In this document: positions 25,346-34,171 of the stretch, one piece after another
Layout of the letters: the number at the start of each line of letters is the position of its first letter
How positions within the stretch are numbered: the stretch's first letter is position 1
Source of the DNA: Aliihoeflea sp. 40Bstr573
Lineage (GTDB): Bacteria > Pseudomonadota > Alphaproteobacteria > Rhizobiales > Rhizobiaceae
Assembly (NCBI RefSeq): GCF_024105655.1
Contig: NZ_JAAAMH010000007.1
Span: forward strand, 1 to 64,000
Direction of reading: 5' to 3'
Length of the DNA: 64,000 bases
The notes under the pieces: generated by a model
What the model was told of the DNA's origin: nothing
Seen by the model: only the letters and a program-made list of their open reading frames with translations
Database searches by the model: none
Made by a program: the position numbers and the translations under genes

Positions 25346-26152
25346 ATGGCAGAAAAAGCCACTTTTGACGACAAGCGTCTTGCAGACCTCGACGGCTTCA
25401 CCGTCGTCATCGACGCTGAGCGTCAACGAGCCGACATCACGCTCGACCGGCCGCCCTACAATGTCGTCTCGATGATGGCGCGCGACCAGCTCCGCCTCGT
25501 CTTCGAAGCGCTCGACGAGGACGATCGCGTGCGCATCATCGTCGTCACAGGCGCAGGCGATCACTTCTCTTCCGGGGGCAACATCAAGGGCTTCCTCGAG
25601 GCGAGCCCGGAGCACGTCTCCAAGCTCGCCTGGAACATCGCCGCGCCGGCGCGCTGCTCCAAGCCGGTGATTGCGGCCAATCGCGGCTATTGTTTCGGGG
25701 TCGGCTTCGAACTGTCGCTCGCCTGCGATTTCCGCATCGCGACCGACACCACGCGCTATGCGCTGCCCGAGCAGAAGCTCGGCCAGATTCCCGGCTCGGG
25801 CGGCTCGGCCCGCCTCCAGAAGATGGTCGGGGTCACGCGCACCAAGAACATCGTCATGCGCTCCATGCGCATCACCGGACAGCAGGCCTATGACTGGGGC
25901 ATCGCCTCCGACGTCGTCGCCGACACCGATCTGGAAAAGGCCGTCGATGCCCTGGTCGAGGAGTTGATCGCTTTCTCGCCGATCGCCCAGCGCACCGCCA
26001 AGAAGCTCTTGAACGACACCGACGATGCGCTGCTCACCACCGCGATCGAACTGGAAGGGCATTGCTACAGCCGCCTTCGCCAGTCCGAAGATTTCCGCGA
26101 AGGGGTCAACGCCTTTCACGAAAAGCGAGCCGCCGTCTTCGTCGGTCGCTGA
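25346..26152 (+). CDS. Enoyl-CoA hydratase/isomerase family protein
   Basis: A crotonase-fold enzyme of 268 residues. The oxyanion-hole motifs are visible: HFSSGGNIKGF near residue 73 and NRGYCFGVGFELSLACDFRIA near 110. The segment EQKLGQIPGSGGSARL carries the position of the second catalytic glutamate, here replaced: PEQKLGQIPGSGG has Gln/Lys before the loop and no Glu at the expected place after it. Reaction type is therefore open: hydratase, hydrolase or isomerase. The ATG at 25346 has GAAGGAC nearby. It is 33 bases after the ligase and ends just before a terminator, closing the operon. It probably acts on the CoA thioester made by the ligase. Confidence 0.85.
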   Translation: MAEKATFDDKRLADLDGFTVVIDAERQRADITLDRPPYNVVSMMARDQLRLVFEALDEDDRVRIIVVTGAGDHFSSGGNIKGFLEASPEHVSKLAWNIAAPARCSKPVIAANRGYCFGVGFELSLACDFRIATDTTRYALPEQKLGQIPGSGGSARLQKMVGVTRTKNIVMRSMRITGQQAYDWGIASDVVADTDLEKAVDALVEELIAFSPIAQRTAKKLLNDTDDALLTTAIELEGHCYSRLRQSEDFREGVNAFHEKRAAVFVGR

Positions 26153-26160
26153 AACCAAAG

Positions 26161-26191
26161 CCGGGCCCCGCAAGGGTCCGGCATTTTTTTC
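26161..26191 (+). terminator. Rho-independent terminator closing the hydroxylase-ligase operon
   Basis: Stem GCCGGGCCC (26161-26169) with GGGTCCGGC (26175-26183), one G-T pair, loop of 5, then seven T residues. benE follows with its own ribosome site and must have a promoter or depend on read-through. Confidence 0.88.
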
Positions 26192-26236
26192 ACCGGGCCG
26201 CACCAGGGGGCGCGGCCGTCAATGGGAGGAATTTCA

Positions 26237-27499
26237 ATGAATACGGACGCCAGACATATCATCGAGCCGGCTCCCGGCTTTGCTTCAGGGCTGCGGGACC
26301 TGCCGAAATATCTTACCGTAAAGTCCTTTAGTGCCGGTCTCGTCGCCGCGATCTTCGGCTGCTCCGGCCCGGCGCTCATCGTGATCGGCGCCGCCAATGA
26401 CGGCGGCCTGACCAACGGCCAGACGGTGGCATGGCTGTTCGCCATCTATTTCCTCGGAGGACTGATCAGCCTGTTCCTGGCGCTGCGTTACAAGCAGCCG
26501 ATCACCGGCGCCTATTCGATCCCCGGCGCCGCGATGGTCGCCGGCTCGCTCGCCACTTTCTCCTTCGACCAGGCTGTCGGCGCCTTCATCATGGCTGGCG
26601 CGATCGTGTTCTTTCTCGGCATCTCGGGCCTGATCGGCAAAGTGATGCGCTGGATTCCGATGCCGATCGTCATGGCCATGATCGCCGGTGCATTGATGCG
26701 CTTTGCGACCGGCGCAGTCGGCTCGCTCGGTACCGCACCGCTGATCGCAGGCGCGGCCATTATCGCCTTCTTCGTGTCGATGCGCATGACCAAGACGATA
26801 CCGCCGGTGCTCGCCGCCCTCGTCGCCGGCCTCGTCGCTGCATTCGCAACCGGTTCGGTCGGTGCTGCGGCAACCGATATTGCCTTCGTGTTCCCCGAAT
26901 TCACCGCACCGACCTTTACCATCGACGCGTTTCTGGCGATCGCCGTGCCGCTGGCGCTGCTCGTCATCGGCGCCGAGAATGCACAGGCAACGGGCGTGCT
27001 GATGGCCGAAGGCTACAAGCCGCCGATCAACATGATGACCGTGATTTCTGGCGTCGGCGGCGTTGCTGCAGGCCTGCTCGGCGGTCACAATGCCAACATC
27101 GCCGGACCGATGACCGCGATCTGCTCTTCCGAGCAGGCGGGCGAGAACAAGGAAGGCCGCTATGCCGCGACCGTGGTGAACGGCGTTCTGTTCGGTACCT
27201 TCGGTATCGTGGCGGGCGCGGCCGTGCCGATCGTCATGTCGCTGCCCGGCGCACTGATCGGGACCGTTGCGGGGCTGGCCATGATCGGCGTGCTTCTCGC
27301 AGCGCTACAGAATGCTTTCGGACGGTCGTTCGGCAATCAGACCGGCGCCTTCGTCGCGCTTGCCGTGTCGCTCTCCAACGTGTCGCTGCTCGGGATCAGT
27401 GCGCCATTCTGGGCTCTTGTGGCAGGCGTCGTGGTATCGGCGGTCGTGGAACGGCACGCTTTGACGGCCGCGAGAGCAAGCCCGGCCAGCGCTAGCTAA
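26237..27499 (+). CDS. benE: BenE family benzoate/H+ symporter
   Basis: An inner-membrane transporter of 420 residues with about a dozen hydrophobic segments. It starts with DLPKYLTVKSFSAGLVAAIFGCSGPALIV. The family hallmark is GGHNANIAGPMTAICSSEQAG near residue 280, and ITGAYSIPGAAMV near 95 is also typical. It would import benzoate or a related aromatic acid with protons. The ATG at 26237 is preceded by GGGAGGAATTT; the upstream ATG at 26222 overlaps this ribosome site and is rejected. It follows the hydroxylase-ligase operon and links that cluster to aromatic acids. A strong terminator follows. Confidence 0.92.
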   Translation: MNTDARHIIEPAPGFASGLRDLPKYLTVKSFSAGLVAAIFGCSGPALIVIGAANDGGLTNGQTVAWLFAIYFLGGLISLFLALRYKQPITGAYSIPGAAMVAGSLATFSFDQAVGAFIMAGAIVFFLGISGLIGKVMRWIPMPIVMAMIAGALMRFATGAVGSLGTAPLIAGAAIIAFFVSMRMTKTIPPVLAALVAGLVAAFATGSVGAAATDIAFVFPEFTAPTFTIDAFLAIAVPLALLVIGAENAQATGVLMAEGYKPPINMMTVISGVGGVAAGLLGGHNANIAGPMTAICSSEQAGENKEGRYAATVVNGVLFGTFGIVAGAAVPIVMSLPGALIGTVAGLAMIGVLLAALQNAFGRSFGNQTGAFVALAVSLSNVSLLGISAPFWALVAGVVVSAVVERHALTAARASPASAS

Positions 27500-27520
27500 G
27501 GCGCGGCGCCTCGCAAAATC

Positions 27521-27555
27521 GCGCTCGGCTCCCAGGAGCCGAGCGCTCGTTTCTT
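27521..27555 (+). terminator. Rho-independent terminator after benE
   Basis: Perfect stem GCGCTCGGCTC (27521-27531) with GAGCCGAGCGC, 4-base loop, then TCGTTTCTT. The near-perfect dyad could also end minus-strand transcripts coming from 27677. Confidence 0.85.
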
Positions 27556-27676
27556 GCAGTGGAAAGAGACGATCCGGCGGCAGGACGTCTGGGACGACCT
27601 CGCAATTGCACTCGCTCCCCTGCCCTGAGCATCGAATTCGCAAGCGAGCGCCGCTCACGGGATATCGACGTTCGGA

Positions 27677-28588
27677 TCAGGCCGCGCGGGCCGCCGCCTT
27701 GCCGTTGCGCGCCATCAGCGCGCGGGCACGTTCCAGGCTCTGCGGCTGCTCGTTGCGGTAACGCGGCCCGATTTCCATCATCAGGACCGTATCGGGCAGG
27801 AATTCCAGCTCGGCGAAGATGTCATCCCAGTCGATGTCGCCCCAACCGAGCGGCATGTGCAGATCGCCGATGCCGAGCGCGTTGTTCTCCTGGACGAAGA
27901 ACGGTTTGTAGGAAGCCTGCGGGCGGCCGAAGGAATCATGGACGTGCAGGTGTCCGGCGACCCGCGCCATGGCCCGAAGCTCGTCGCGGAAGTCGAGGCC
28001 GCGATAGGTTGCCTCGATATAGGCGTGGCTGAAATCGATCAGCGCGACGAGGTTGGGATGGTTGACCGCCGCCACCGTCTCGGCCACCTGCGACGGCGTC
28101 TGGCGGTACTGGCCCTGCTCGGCGGTGAAGATGTTCTCGAAGGCGATGCGCACGCCATAGGGCTTGCAGAACTCGGCGAGTTCATGAAGCGCGTCGCGCT
28201 CGCGGCGGTCGGCATCGGCCCGCTCGTGGACCTGGTCGGGGCGCAGATGACCGCCATGCTGGACGAGAATGCCCGCGCCAATTCGATCGCAAAGCTGCGC
28301 CAACGCCTCGGCGGCGGCGAGTTGGTAGCCACAGGTCGCCGGGTCCATGAAGTTCGACGAGACGAGACCGTGCACCGTGTAGCGGAAATCGAACTGGCTC
28401 GTCAGCTTGGCAAGACGGTCTGCCCGCTCGGGGATGATGCGGCCTCCCGCGATGAGGTCGAGGCTCGTCAGCGCGAGTTCCACCGTGTCGACGCCGATGC
28501 CGGCAAGGCGGCGTAGATCCTTTTCGAGGCTGTCGAGCTCGCCGTCGACGGACCCGGAATTGAAGCCCGTGGCAATGATGTTGGACAT
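27677..28588 (-). CDS. Sugar phosphate isomerase/epimerase (TIM-barrel, AP-endonuclease-2 fold)
   Basis: A 303-residue xylose-isomerase-like TIM barrel protein. Metal-ligand strands are recognisable: FRYTVHGLVSS, ILVQHGGHL, IAFENIFT (Glu), LIDFSHAYIEA (Asp, His), GHLHVHDSFG (His, His) and VLMMEIGP (Glu). The substrate of such proteins cannot be predicted; they are epimerases, isomerases or lyases on sugars or polyols. It is the last gene of the peptide-type ABC operon, 33 bases downstream of the second permease gene, so it probably acts on the imported compound or its hydrolysis product. Confidence 0.83.
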   Translation of the reverse strand: MSNIIATGFNSGSVDGELDSLEKDLRRLAGIGVDTVELALTSLDLIAGGRIIPERADRLAKLTSQFDFRYTVHGLVSSNFMDPATCGYQLAAAEALAQLCDRIGAGILVQHGGHLRPDQVHERADADRRERDALHELAEFCKPYGVRIAFENIFTAEQGQYRQTPSQVAETVAAVNHPNLVALIDFSHAYIEATYRGLDFRDELRAMARVAGHLHVHDSFGRPQASYKPFFVQENNALGIGDLHMPLGWGDIDWDDIFAELEFLPDTVLMMEIGPRYRNEQPQSLERARALMARNGKAAARAA

Positions 28589-28620
28589 GTCGGTTCTCCT
28601 TTTGAAGGTTGATGTGGATT

Positions 28621-29502
28621 TCAGCGAACAGTCGGGTCGAGCTTGTCGCGCAACCAGTCGCCGACCAGCGAGATCGAGAGCGTCGTCAGCATGATGATCA
28701 TCGCGGGGGCGAGCATGATCCAGGGTGCGGTGGTCAGGTATTCGCGCCCGAACCCGACCATGTTGCCGAGGCTCGACTGGGGCGGCTGCACGCCGAGCCC
28801 GAGGAAGGACAGCCCGCTTTCCATCAAGATGATCTCGGGAAAGGTCAGCGTCATCGAGACGATCAGCGTCGAGGCAATGTTCGGCAGGATGTGGCGGAAG
28901 TAGACCCGCATGGGCGTTGCGCCGAGTTGCACGACCGCCGATGCATAACCCTGCGCGCTAGCGGAGATCGCAAGTCCGCGCGCGATGCGGGCATAGCGCT
29001 CCCAGCCGTAGAAGCCCATCAGGCAGACAAGAAGCCACATGGACGAGCCGAAGAAGGCGAGCAGCGCCAGGGACATGATGAGAAACGGCAATGCCGCCTG
29101 GAAATCGGCGAGCGCCAGGACCAGATGCTCGACGACGCCGCGGAACTTGGCGGCGGCAAAGCCTAGCGCCGTACCGAAGACGGCCGACAGGATGGTCGCA
29201 CCGAAGGCGATGACCAGGGAGATGCGGATGGACTGGAGAAGGCGCGAAAGGACATCGCGGCCAAGCTCGTCGGTGCCGAGCCAGTGTGTCGGATGGCCCG
29301 GGCCGACGAGGCGGCTCGAAAGGTCCATCGCAGTAATGCCGTAGGGCCGCAATACGTCTGCGAAGATCGCGATGAAGACCATTGCGGCGAGCCAGATGAT
29401 GCCGAGGCCAACGCTGAACGGCGCCGCGTTCCGCGTGCGCAGGAGAAGCCGTTCGGCAAAGCCGCGTCCACGTTGGGCAGTGGCGGTGTCGATCACGGTC
29501 AT
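28621..29502 (-). CDS. ABC transporter permease, DppC/OppC type
   Basis: The inner-membrane subunit of a peptide/nickel-type importer, 293 residues. The OppC_N-like first helix region (GLGIIWLAAMVFIAIFADVLRPYG) and HWLGTDELGRDVLSR are characteristic, and the EAA coupling loop reads YARIARGLAISASAQGYASAVVQLGA. The end SLVGDWLRDKLDPTVR is typical. The ATG at 29502 has GAGGAG upstream. Ten bases separate it from the upstream permease gene. It works with the adjacent DppB-like subunit, the two ATPases and the binding protein of the operon. Confidence 0.93.
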   Translation of the reverse strand: MTVIDTATAQRGRGFAERLLLRTRNAAPFSVGLGIIWLAAMVFIAIFADVLRPYGITAMDLSSRLVGPGHPTHWLGTDELGRDVLSRLLQSIRISLVIAFGATILSAVFGTALGFAAAKFRGVVEHLVLALADFQAALPFLIMSLALLAFFGSSMWLLVCLMGFYGWERYARIARGLAISASAQGYASAVVQLGATPMRVYFRHILPNIASTLIVSMTLTFPEIILMESGLSFLGLGVQPPQSSLGNMVGFGREYLTTAPWIMLAPAMIIMLTTLSISLVGDWLRDKLDPTVR

Positions 29503-29512
29503 GACGCGCTCC

Positions 29513-30439
29513 TCAATGTGCCGCCTGCGAACGCAGGCGCGGGTCGAGCCAGCCATAGAGGAGGTCGACGATCAGGTTGGAGACCACCATGGCCGAGGCG
29601 ATCATGAGGAGGATGCACTGCACGACGGGCAGGTCGCGGTTGGTGACGGAGACGACGAGCAGACGCCCGATGCCGGGCCAGGAGAAGATCGATTCCACCA
29701 CCACGGCGCCGGCGATCAGCGAGCCGACCATGAAGCCGACGATGGTGACGATCGGCACCGCCGCGTTCGGCAGCGCATGGCGCCACACGACGTCCCGCCA
29801 GGCCATCCCCTTGGCCGAGGCGGTGCGCACGTAGGGCTGGCCCATCACTTCGATCATCGCGCTGCGCGAAAACCGCGCCAGTATGCCGATGCCGCCGATG
29901 CTCATCGTGAGCGCCGGCAGGATGGCATGCTGCCAGCTTCCATAACCGCCCGAAGGCAGGATGGCGAACGTCACCGCGAAGACCAGGACGAGCAGCAGGC
30001 CGAGCACGAAGGAGGGCACGGTGAACCCCAGAACCGACAGGAAGATCACGCCGCGATCGGTCGCGCTTTGCCGGTGCAAGGCGGCGTAGACGCCGGCGGG
30101 AATGCCAATGGCAAGCTGGAGCACAAGCGCGGGAACGGTGAGCTGCAGCGTCGATGGAATGCGCTCGAGAACGAGCCTGGCTGCCGGCATGCCGTCACGC
30201 ATCGAAGTGCCGAAATCGCCCGTAAGGATGGAACGGATATAGGCGAGGTATTGCATCCAAAGCGGCTGGTCGAGGCCCCACCGGCTGCGGAACGCCTCGA
30301 TCGCGCTCGTCGGCACGTCCGGACCGAGCATCACCTGCGCCGGATCGCCGGAAAGCCGCAGCACCACGAAAGCGAAGGTCATGACGGCGAAGATCGTGAC
30401 TATCGCGCGCACGAGCCTCGAGAGTACGAAGTTGATCAT
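29513..30439 (-). CDS. ABC transporter permease, DppB/OppB type
   Basis: Partner membrane subunit, 308 residues, starting FVLSRLVRAIVTIFAVMTFAFVV as usual for DppB. It has GDPAQVMLGPD, the EAA loop (EVMGQPYVRTASAKGMAWRDVVWRHAL) and the end LIVDLLYGWLDPRLR. The ATG at 30439 is chosen because homologs begin exactly here and GGGGAAG lies upstream; the longer frame reaching 30544 runs into the ATPase gene. It follows the second ATPase gene by 8 bases. Confidence 0.93.
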   Translation of the reverse strand: MINFVLSRLVRAIVTIFAVMTFAFVVLRLSGDPAQVMLGPDVPTSAIEAFRSRWGLDQPLWMQYLAYIRSILTGDFGTSMRDGMPAARLVLERIPSTLQLTVPALVLQLAIGIPAGVYAALHRQSATDRGVIFLSVLGFTVPSFVLGLLLVLVFAVTFAILPSGGYGSWQHAILPALTMSIGGIGILARFSRSAMIEVMGQPYVRTASAKGMAWRDVVWRHALPNAAVPIVTIVGFMVGSLIAGAVVVESIFSWPGIGRLLVVSVTNRDLPVVQCILLMIASAMVVSNLIVDLLYGWLDPRLRSQAAH

Positions 30440-30447
30440 CGCTTCCC

Positions 30448-31434
30448 CTATGCGGCAACGGAGGTGGGCTCGGGCGAGACCATGTGGCAGGCTGCACTCC
30501 GGTTCGGGCCAACCCAGCGCAGGGGCGGTGTCTCGGCGCGGCAAACGGCGGCGGCGAGCGGGCAGCGCGGATGAAACGGACAGCCGGACGGACGGTCGGC
30601 CGGGTTCGGCGGTTCGCCCTGCAGTATGGTGCGGTCCTTCAGGCGCTGACCCGACACCGGCACGCTGGAGACCAGCGCCTTCGTGTAGGGATGGCGCGGC
30701 GCGCGGAAAAGGACGTTCGAGGTCGCCTCTTCGACGATGTGGCCGAGATACATGACGGCGACGCGGTCGGCGATGTTGCGCACGACCTTGAGGTCGTGGC
30801 TGATGAAGATCATCGCGATGCCGCTCTCCTCCTGCAGGTCGCGCAGCATGTTGACGACCTGTGCCTGGATCGACACGTCGAGCGCGGCGACCGGCTCGTC
30901 ACAGACCAAGAGCTGCGGCCGCGAGGCCAGGGCGCGGGCGATGACGGCGCGCTGGCGCTGGCCGCCGGAAAGCTCGTGCGGAAAGCGTTCCGCCTGGTCG
31001 GGGCGCAGACCGACGGCGGCCATCAGCTCCGCAACACATGTTTCACGCTCAGCCGAGCCGGCGAGCTTGTGGATCTCCAGCGGCTCGCCGATCTGGCTGG
31101 CGATCGGCAGGCGTTTGTCGAGAGCGGCCAGCGGGTCCTGATAGACGAGCTGCATGCGGGCGCGAAGCGCGCGCCACTCAGCCGTCCCAAGGCGCGGCAT
31201 CGGCTTGCCGTCGAACCTCACCTCGCCTGCCTGCGCCGGGTCGATGCCGAGCAGCATCCGGCCGAGGGTCGACTTGCCCGAACCCGATTCCCCGACGATG
31301 CCCAGCGTCTCGCCTGGCATCACCTTCAGGGATACGCCGTCGACGGCGCGCGTGTCGGTCGCTTTCGAAAACAGCCTCTTGCGGCTGTGGTAAATCCTGA
31401 CCAGATCGCTGGCCTCGATCAGTGGCGCGCTCAA
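30448..31434 (-). CDS. ABC transporter ATP-binding protein, DppF/OppF type
   Basis: A cytoplasmic ATPase of 328 residues. Walker A is GESGSGKS near residue 49, the Q-loop is QLVYQDPLAALDKR, the signature is LSGGQRQRAVIA, Walker B is LLVCDEPVAALD, and the H-loop is FISHDLKVV. The C-terminal oligopeptide domain has the cysteine motif GCPFHPRCPLAAAVC, which binds a 4Fe-4S cluster in some relatives. The start overlaps the stop of the upstream ATPase gene by 4 bases. It pairs with that ATPase to power the importer. Confidence 0.94.
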   Translation of the reverse strand: MSAPLIEASDLVRIYHSRKRLFSKATDTRAVDGVSLKVMPGETLGIVGESGSGKSTLGRMLLGIDPAQAGEVRFDGKPMPRLGTAEWRALRARMQLVYQDPLAALDKRLPIASQIGEPLEIHKLAGSAERETCVAELMAAVGLRPDQAERFPHELSGGQRQRAVIARALASRPQLLVCDEPVAALDVSIQAQVVNMLRDLQEESGIAMIFISHDLKVVRNIADRVAVMYLGHIVEEATSNVLFRAPRHPYTKALVSSVPVSGQRLKDRTILQGEPPNPADRPSGCPFHPRCPLAAAVCRAETPPLRWVGPNRSAACHMVSPEPTSVAA

Positions 31435-32432
31435 AGCGCCGCCTCCAGCACCCTTGCCGGTTTCCGGCCTTGTTGCGGAACCGGGACAGGGTTGCGACAG
31501 GCGAGCAGCCGTCCGTTAGTGTCGGCCGTCAGTTCCGGAACGCCGCTGCCGCACGCGTCCATGGCGCGCGAGCAGCGCGGCGAGAACGCGCAGCCCGTGG
31601 GCATCGCCTTCGGGTTCGGCACGGTGCCGGGAATGGGGATCAGCCGGCTTCGCGGTCCGTCGATCTGCGGGATCGCGTCGAAGAGGCCGCGCGTATATGG
31701 ATGACGCGGATGGGCGAACAGCTCGTCGATCCCGCCCGCTTCGACGATCCGCCCCGAATACATCACGCACACCCGGTCGCAGACCTGCGAGACCGCGCCG
31801 AGATCGTGGCTGATGAAGACCGTCGCCATCCCCGTCTCCGCACGGATGTCGGCAAGAAGATCGAGGATCTGCGCCTGAATCGTTGCGTCCAGCGCGGTCG
31901 TCGGCTCATCCGCGATCAAGAGGTCCGGTTGGCCTGCAAGCGCCATCGCGATCATCAGCCGCTGGCACTGGCCGCCGGAAAATTCGTGCGGGAACAGGTC
32001 GAAGCGCCCGCGCGCATCGGGAATGCCGACCATATCGAGAAGGCGCAGCGCTTCCGTCCGCGCCGCCGCGCCGCCAAGGCCGCGATGGATCGACAGCGCC
32101 TCGACGATCTGGCGGCCGACGCGCAGCACCGGGTTGAGCGAACTCGACGGGTCCTGGAAGATCATCGCGATCTTTCCACCGCGGATACCCTCCAACGCGG
32201 CGCGCGGCTGGCCGAGCATTTCGCGCCCCTCGACCTTGACCGAGCCGGTCACGGTCGCCTTGCCGGGCAGCAGTCCGAGTGCCGCCAGCCAGGTGACGGA
32301 CTTGCCGCAGCCCGATTCGCCGACGAGCCCGAGCGCCTCGCCCGGCGCGACATCAAGATCGATGCCATGCAGGACGGTGGTTCCGTCGAATGCGACCTTG
32401 AGGTCGCACAATTCCACGAGATTGGATCGCAT
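31431..32432 (-). CDS. ABC transporter ATP-binding protein, DppD/OppD type
   Basis: The other ATPase subunit. Walker A is GESGCGKS, the Q-loop is MIFQDPSSSLNPV, the signature is FSGGQCQRLMIA, Walker B is LLIADEPTTALD, and the H-loop is FISHDLGAV, followed by the peptide-transporter C-terminal domain with CAFSPRCSRAMDAC. I use the ATG at 32432 (MRSNLVELCDL); the ATG 12 bases upstream directly abuts the GAGGG sequence that would serve as ribosome site. It lies downstream of the binding-protein gene, from which it is separated by a strong hairpin, and overlaps the next ATPase gene by 4 bases. Confidence 0.92.
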   Translation of the reverse strand: MRSNLVELCDLKVAFDGTTVLHGIDLDVAPGEALGLVGESGCGKSVTWLAALGLLPGKATVTGSVKVEGREMLGQPRAALEGIRGGKIAMIFQDPSSSLNPVLRVGRQIVEALSIHRGLGGAAARTEALRLLDMVGIPDARGRFDLFPHEFSGGQCQRLMIAMALAGQPDLLIADEPTTALDATIQAQILDLLADIRAETGMATVFISHDLGAVSQVCDRVCVMYSGRIVEAGGIDELFAHPRHPYTRGLFDAIPQIDGPRSRLIPIPGTVPNPKAMPTGCAFSPRCSRAMDACGSGVPELTADTNGRLLACRNPVPVPQQGRKPARVLEAAL

Positions 32433-32490
32433 CGCGTTCTTCATCCCTCGAACAGGTGGTTCGTATCGCAGCGCCCGTCACGCGCGGGCG

Positions 32491-32529
32491 AAAATGAAAC
32501 AGCACCGGCGAGCGGGTCGCCGGTGCTGT
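32491..32529 (-). terminator. Hairpin with T-run between binding protein and ATPase genes
   Basis: Perfect 13-bp stem ACAGCACCGGCGA (32499-32511) with TCGCCGGTGCTGT (32517-32529), 5-base loop. On the minus strand it is followed by TTCATTTT. Probably a partial terminator that keeps the binding protein in excess over the membrane complex. Confidence 0.78.
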
Positions 32530-32539
32530 CGGGATGGCC

Positions 32540-34171
32540 TCAAAGGTGCCAGTTCTCGGTACGGAAATCCATCGCGAATGCCGGGGCGGCCTTCCACTTC
32601 AGATCCGACTTCATTCCGGTGAAGACCGCATTCTGGTGGAGAACTGTGTAGACCGGGTCCTCGCGCTCGCAGATTTCCAGCATGCGGGCGAAGGCCTTGC
32701 GGCGCTCCTCATGATCCGTGCTGGTTTCCAGAACGACCGACAGCCTGTTGACCTCGTCATTTGTCCATTCGCGCGACTGCTGCACCTGGCCGTTCGGGCC
32801 GAACTGGGCCACCATAGGCGTGACGGGGTCGTTGATGTTGGCCGAGGCCGACCAGTCGCGGATGCCGCGCTCGCCCTCTTCCATGATCTGACCCCAGTTC
32901 TCCACCATCTGGATCTCGACATTGAGGCCGGCCTGGCGCCACATCTCGGCGAGGATCTGACCCGTGGCGGTCTGGTTGGTATAGTAGTTGTTCAACAGGC
33001 GGTACGGGATCGGCTCGCCGTTGTACCCGGCCTCTTGCAAGAGGTCGCGGGCGAGGTCGAGATCGAACTCGGGCACGTTCCAGCCTTCGATGAACATGTC
33101 GCTGCTCTTGAAGGATTCGAACTGCAGGCCCGCCGGGATTACGGTCTCGCCACCCCAAAGTGCGTCGACGATCGCCTGACGGTCGATCGAGTGGGTCAGT
33201 GCGCGGCGCACCAGCGGGTTCTTCAGAACCGGATGGTGCATGTCGAACACGGAGACACGGTGATTGAGGATGGTCGAGCCCTGGACCTCGAAGCCCGGCG
33301 TCGACTGGACGGCGCTGATCTGGTCCGGCGGCAGGTCGCAGGCGAAGTCGTACTGGCCGGAGATGAGACCGTTGACGCGCGATGCGACCTCGGGAACCTC
33401 GACGAAGCGGATTTCCTCAAGCGGTGGACGGCCGCCCCAATAGTCGTCGAAGGCGACCAGGGTCAGCGAGACGTCCGGCCGGTATTCGCCGACCATGTAG
33501 GGGCCAGTCGTGACCGGCTTGCGCGCCCAGTCGGCATAGCTCGCCGCCTCGTCCCAGGCGCGGCGGCTGGCGATCTGGCTGCCATAGGCATAGAGGCGCC
33601 CTTCGAGGGTCACGTCCGGCGTCGCGTTGTGGAAGCGCACCGTATGCGAGTCGATGATCTCGACGCCGGCAAGGGCGGGCCAGAGGCGCCGACCGACGCC
33701 GGGCACGGCAGCGGGCAGTTCGCGCGCGGTTGCGGGCTGGTGCTGTTCGGCGAAGACGGTTTCGCCGCCGGCCGGCTGGGTGTCGCCGAAGACGCGCTCG
33801 GCGGAGAAGGAGAACGCCACGTCCTCGGCGGTCATCTCGTCGCCATTGTGAAACTTCACGCCCTGGCGCAGCTTCAGTTCCAGCGTCTTGTCGTCGATGC
33901 GGGTCCATTCGGTGGCAAGGCCCGGGACCGGGCCCTGATCGCCCATCCAGTCGCGCAGGATCAGGCCTTCCCAAAGATTGGGGAAGAAGACGCGCTCGCC
34001 GACATTGGACTGCTCGTTCCAGATGTCGAGCGTGTTGTTGTTGGTGATCTTCTGCACGGCAACCGTGATCGAACGGCGCTCACCCTGCGCCGAGCCGATG
34101 CGCGGCAAGGCAAGCGTGCTCGCGGCGGCCCCCATCAGGCCGATGGCGCGGCGTCTGTTGATGTTCAGCAT
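32540..34171 (-). CDS. Peptide/nickel-type ABC substrate-binding protein (SBP_5), Tat signal
   Basis: A periplasmic solute-binding protein of family 5, 543 residues. The N-terminus MLNINRRRAIGLMGAAASTLALP has the twin-arginine pattern, so it is probably exported folded. The family signatures are DKTLELKLRQGVKFHNGDEMTAEDVAFSF and RALTHSIDRQAIVDALWGG. Ligands of this family include oligopeptides, glycosides and opines, and sequence does not decide. The ATG at 34171 is chosen because it starts the Tat signal and has a GGA-rich site upstream; the longer frame adds no signal-like residues. It is the first gene of the operon that continues to the TIM-barrel isomerase. It faces the TAXI transporter genes across a 614-base gap. 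Confidence 0.93.
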   Translation of the reverse strand: MLNINRRRAIGLMGAAASTLALPRIGSAQGERRSITVAVQKITNNNTLDIWNEQSNVGERVFFPNLWEGLILRDWMGDQGPVPGLATEWTRIDDKTLELKLRQGVKFHNGDEMTAEDVAFSFSAERVFGDTQPAGGETVFAEQHQPATARELPAAVPGVGRRLWPALAGVEIIDSHTVRFHNATPDVTLEGRLYAYGSQIASRRAWDEAASYADWARKPVTTGPYMVGEYRPDVSLTLVAFDDYWGGRPPLEEIRFVEVPEVASRVNGLISGQYDFACDLPPDQISAVQSTPGFEVQGSTILNHRVSVFDMHHPVLKNPLVRRALTHSIDRQAIVDALWGGETVIPAGLQFESFKSSDMFIEGWNVPEFDLDLARDLLQEAGYNGEPIPYRLLNNYYTNQTATGQILAEMWRQAGLNVEIQMVENWGQIMEEGERGIRDWSASANINDPVTPMVAQFGPNGQVQQSREWTNDEVNRLSVVLETSTDHEERRKAFARMLEICEREDPVYTVLHQNAVFTGMKSDLKWKAAPAFAMDFRTENWHL

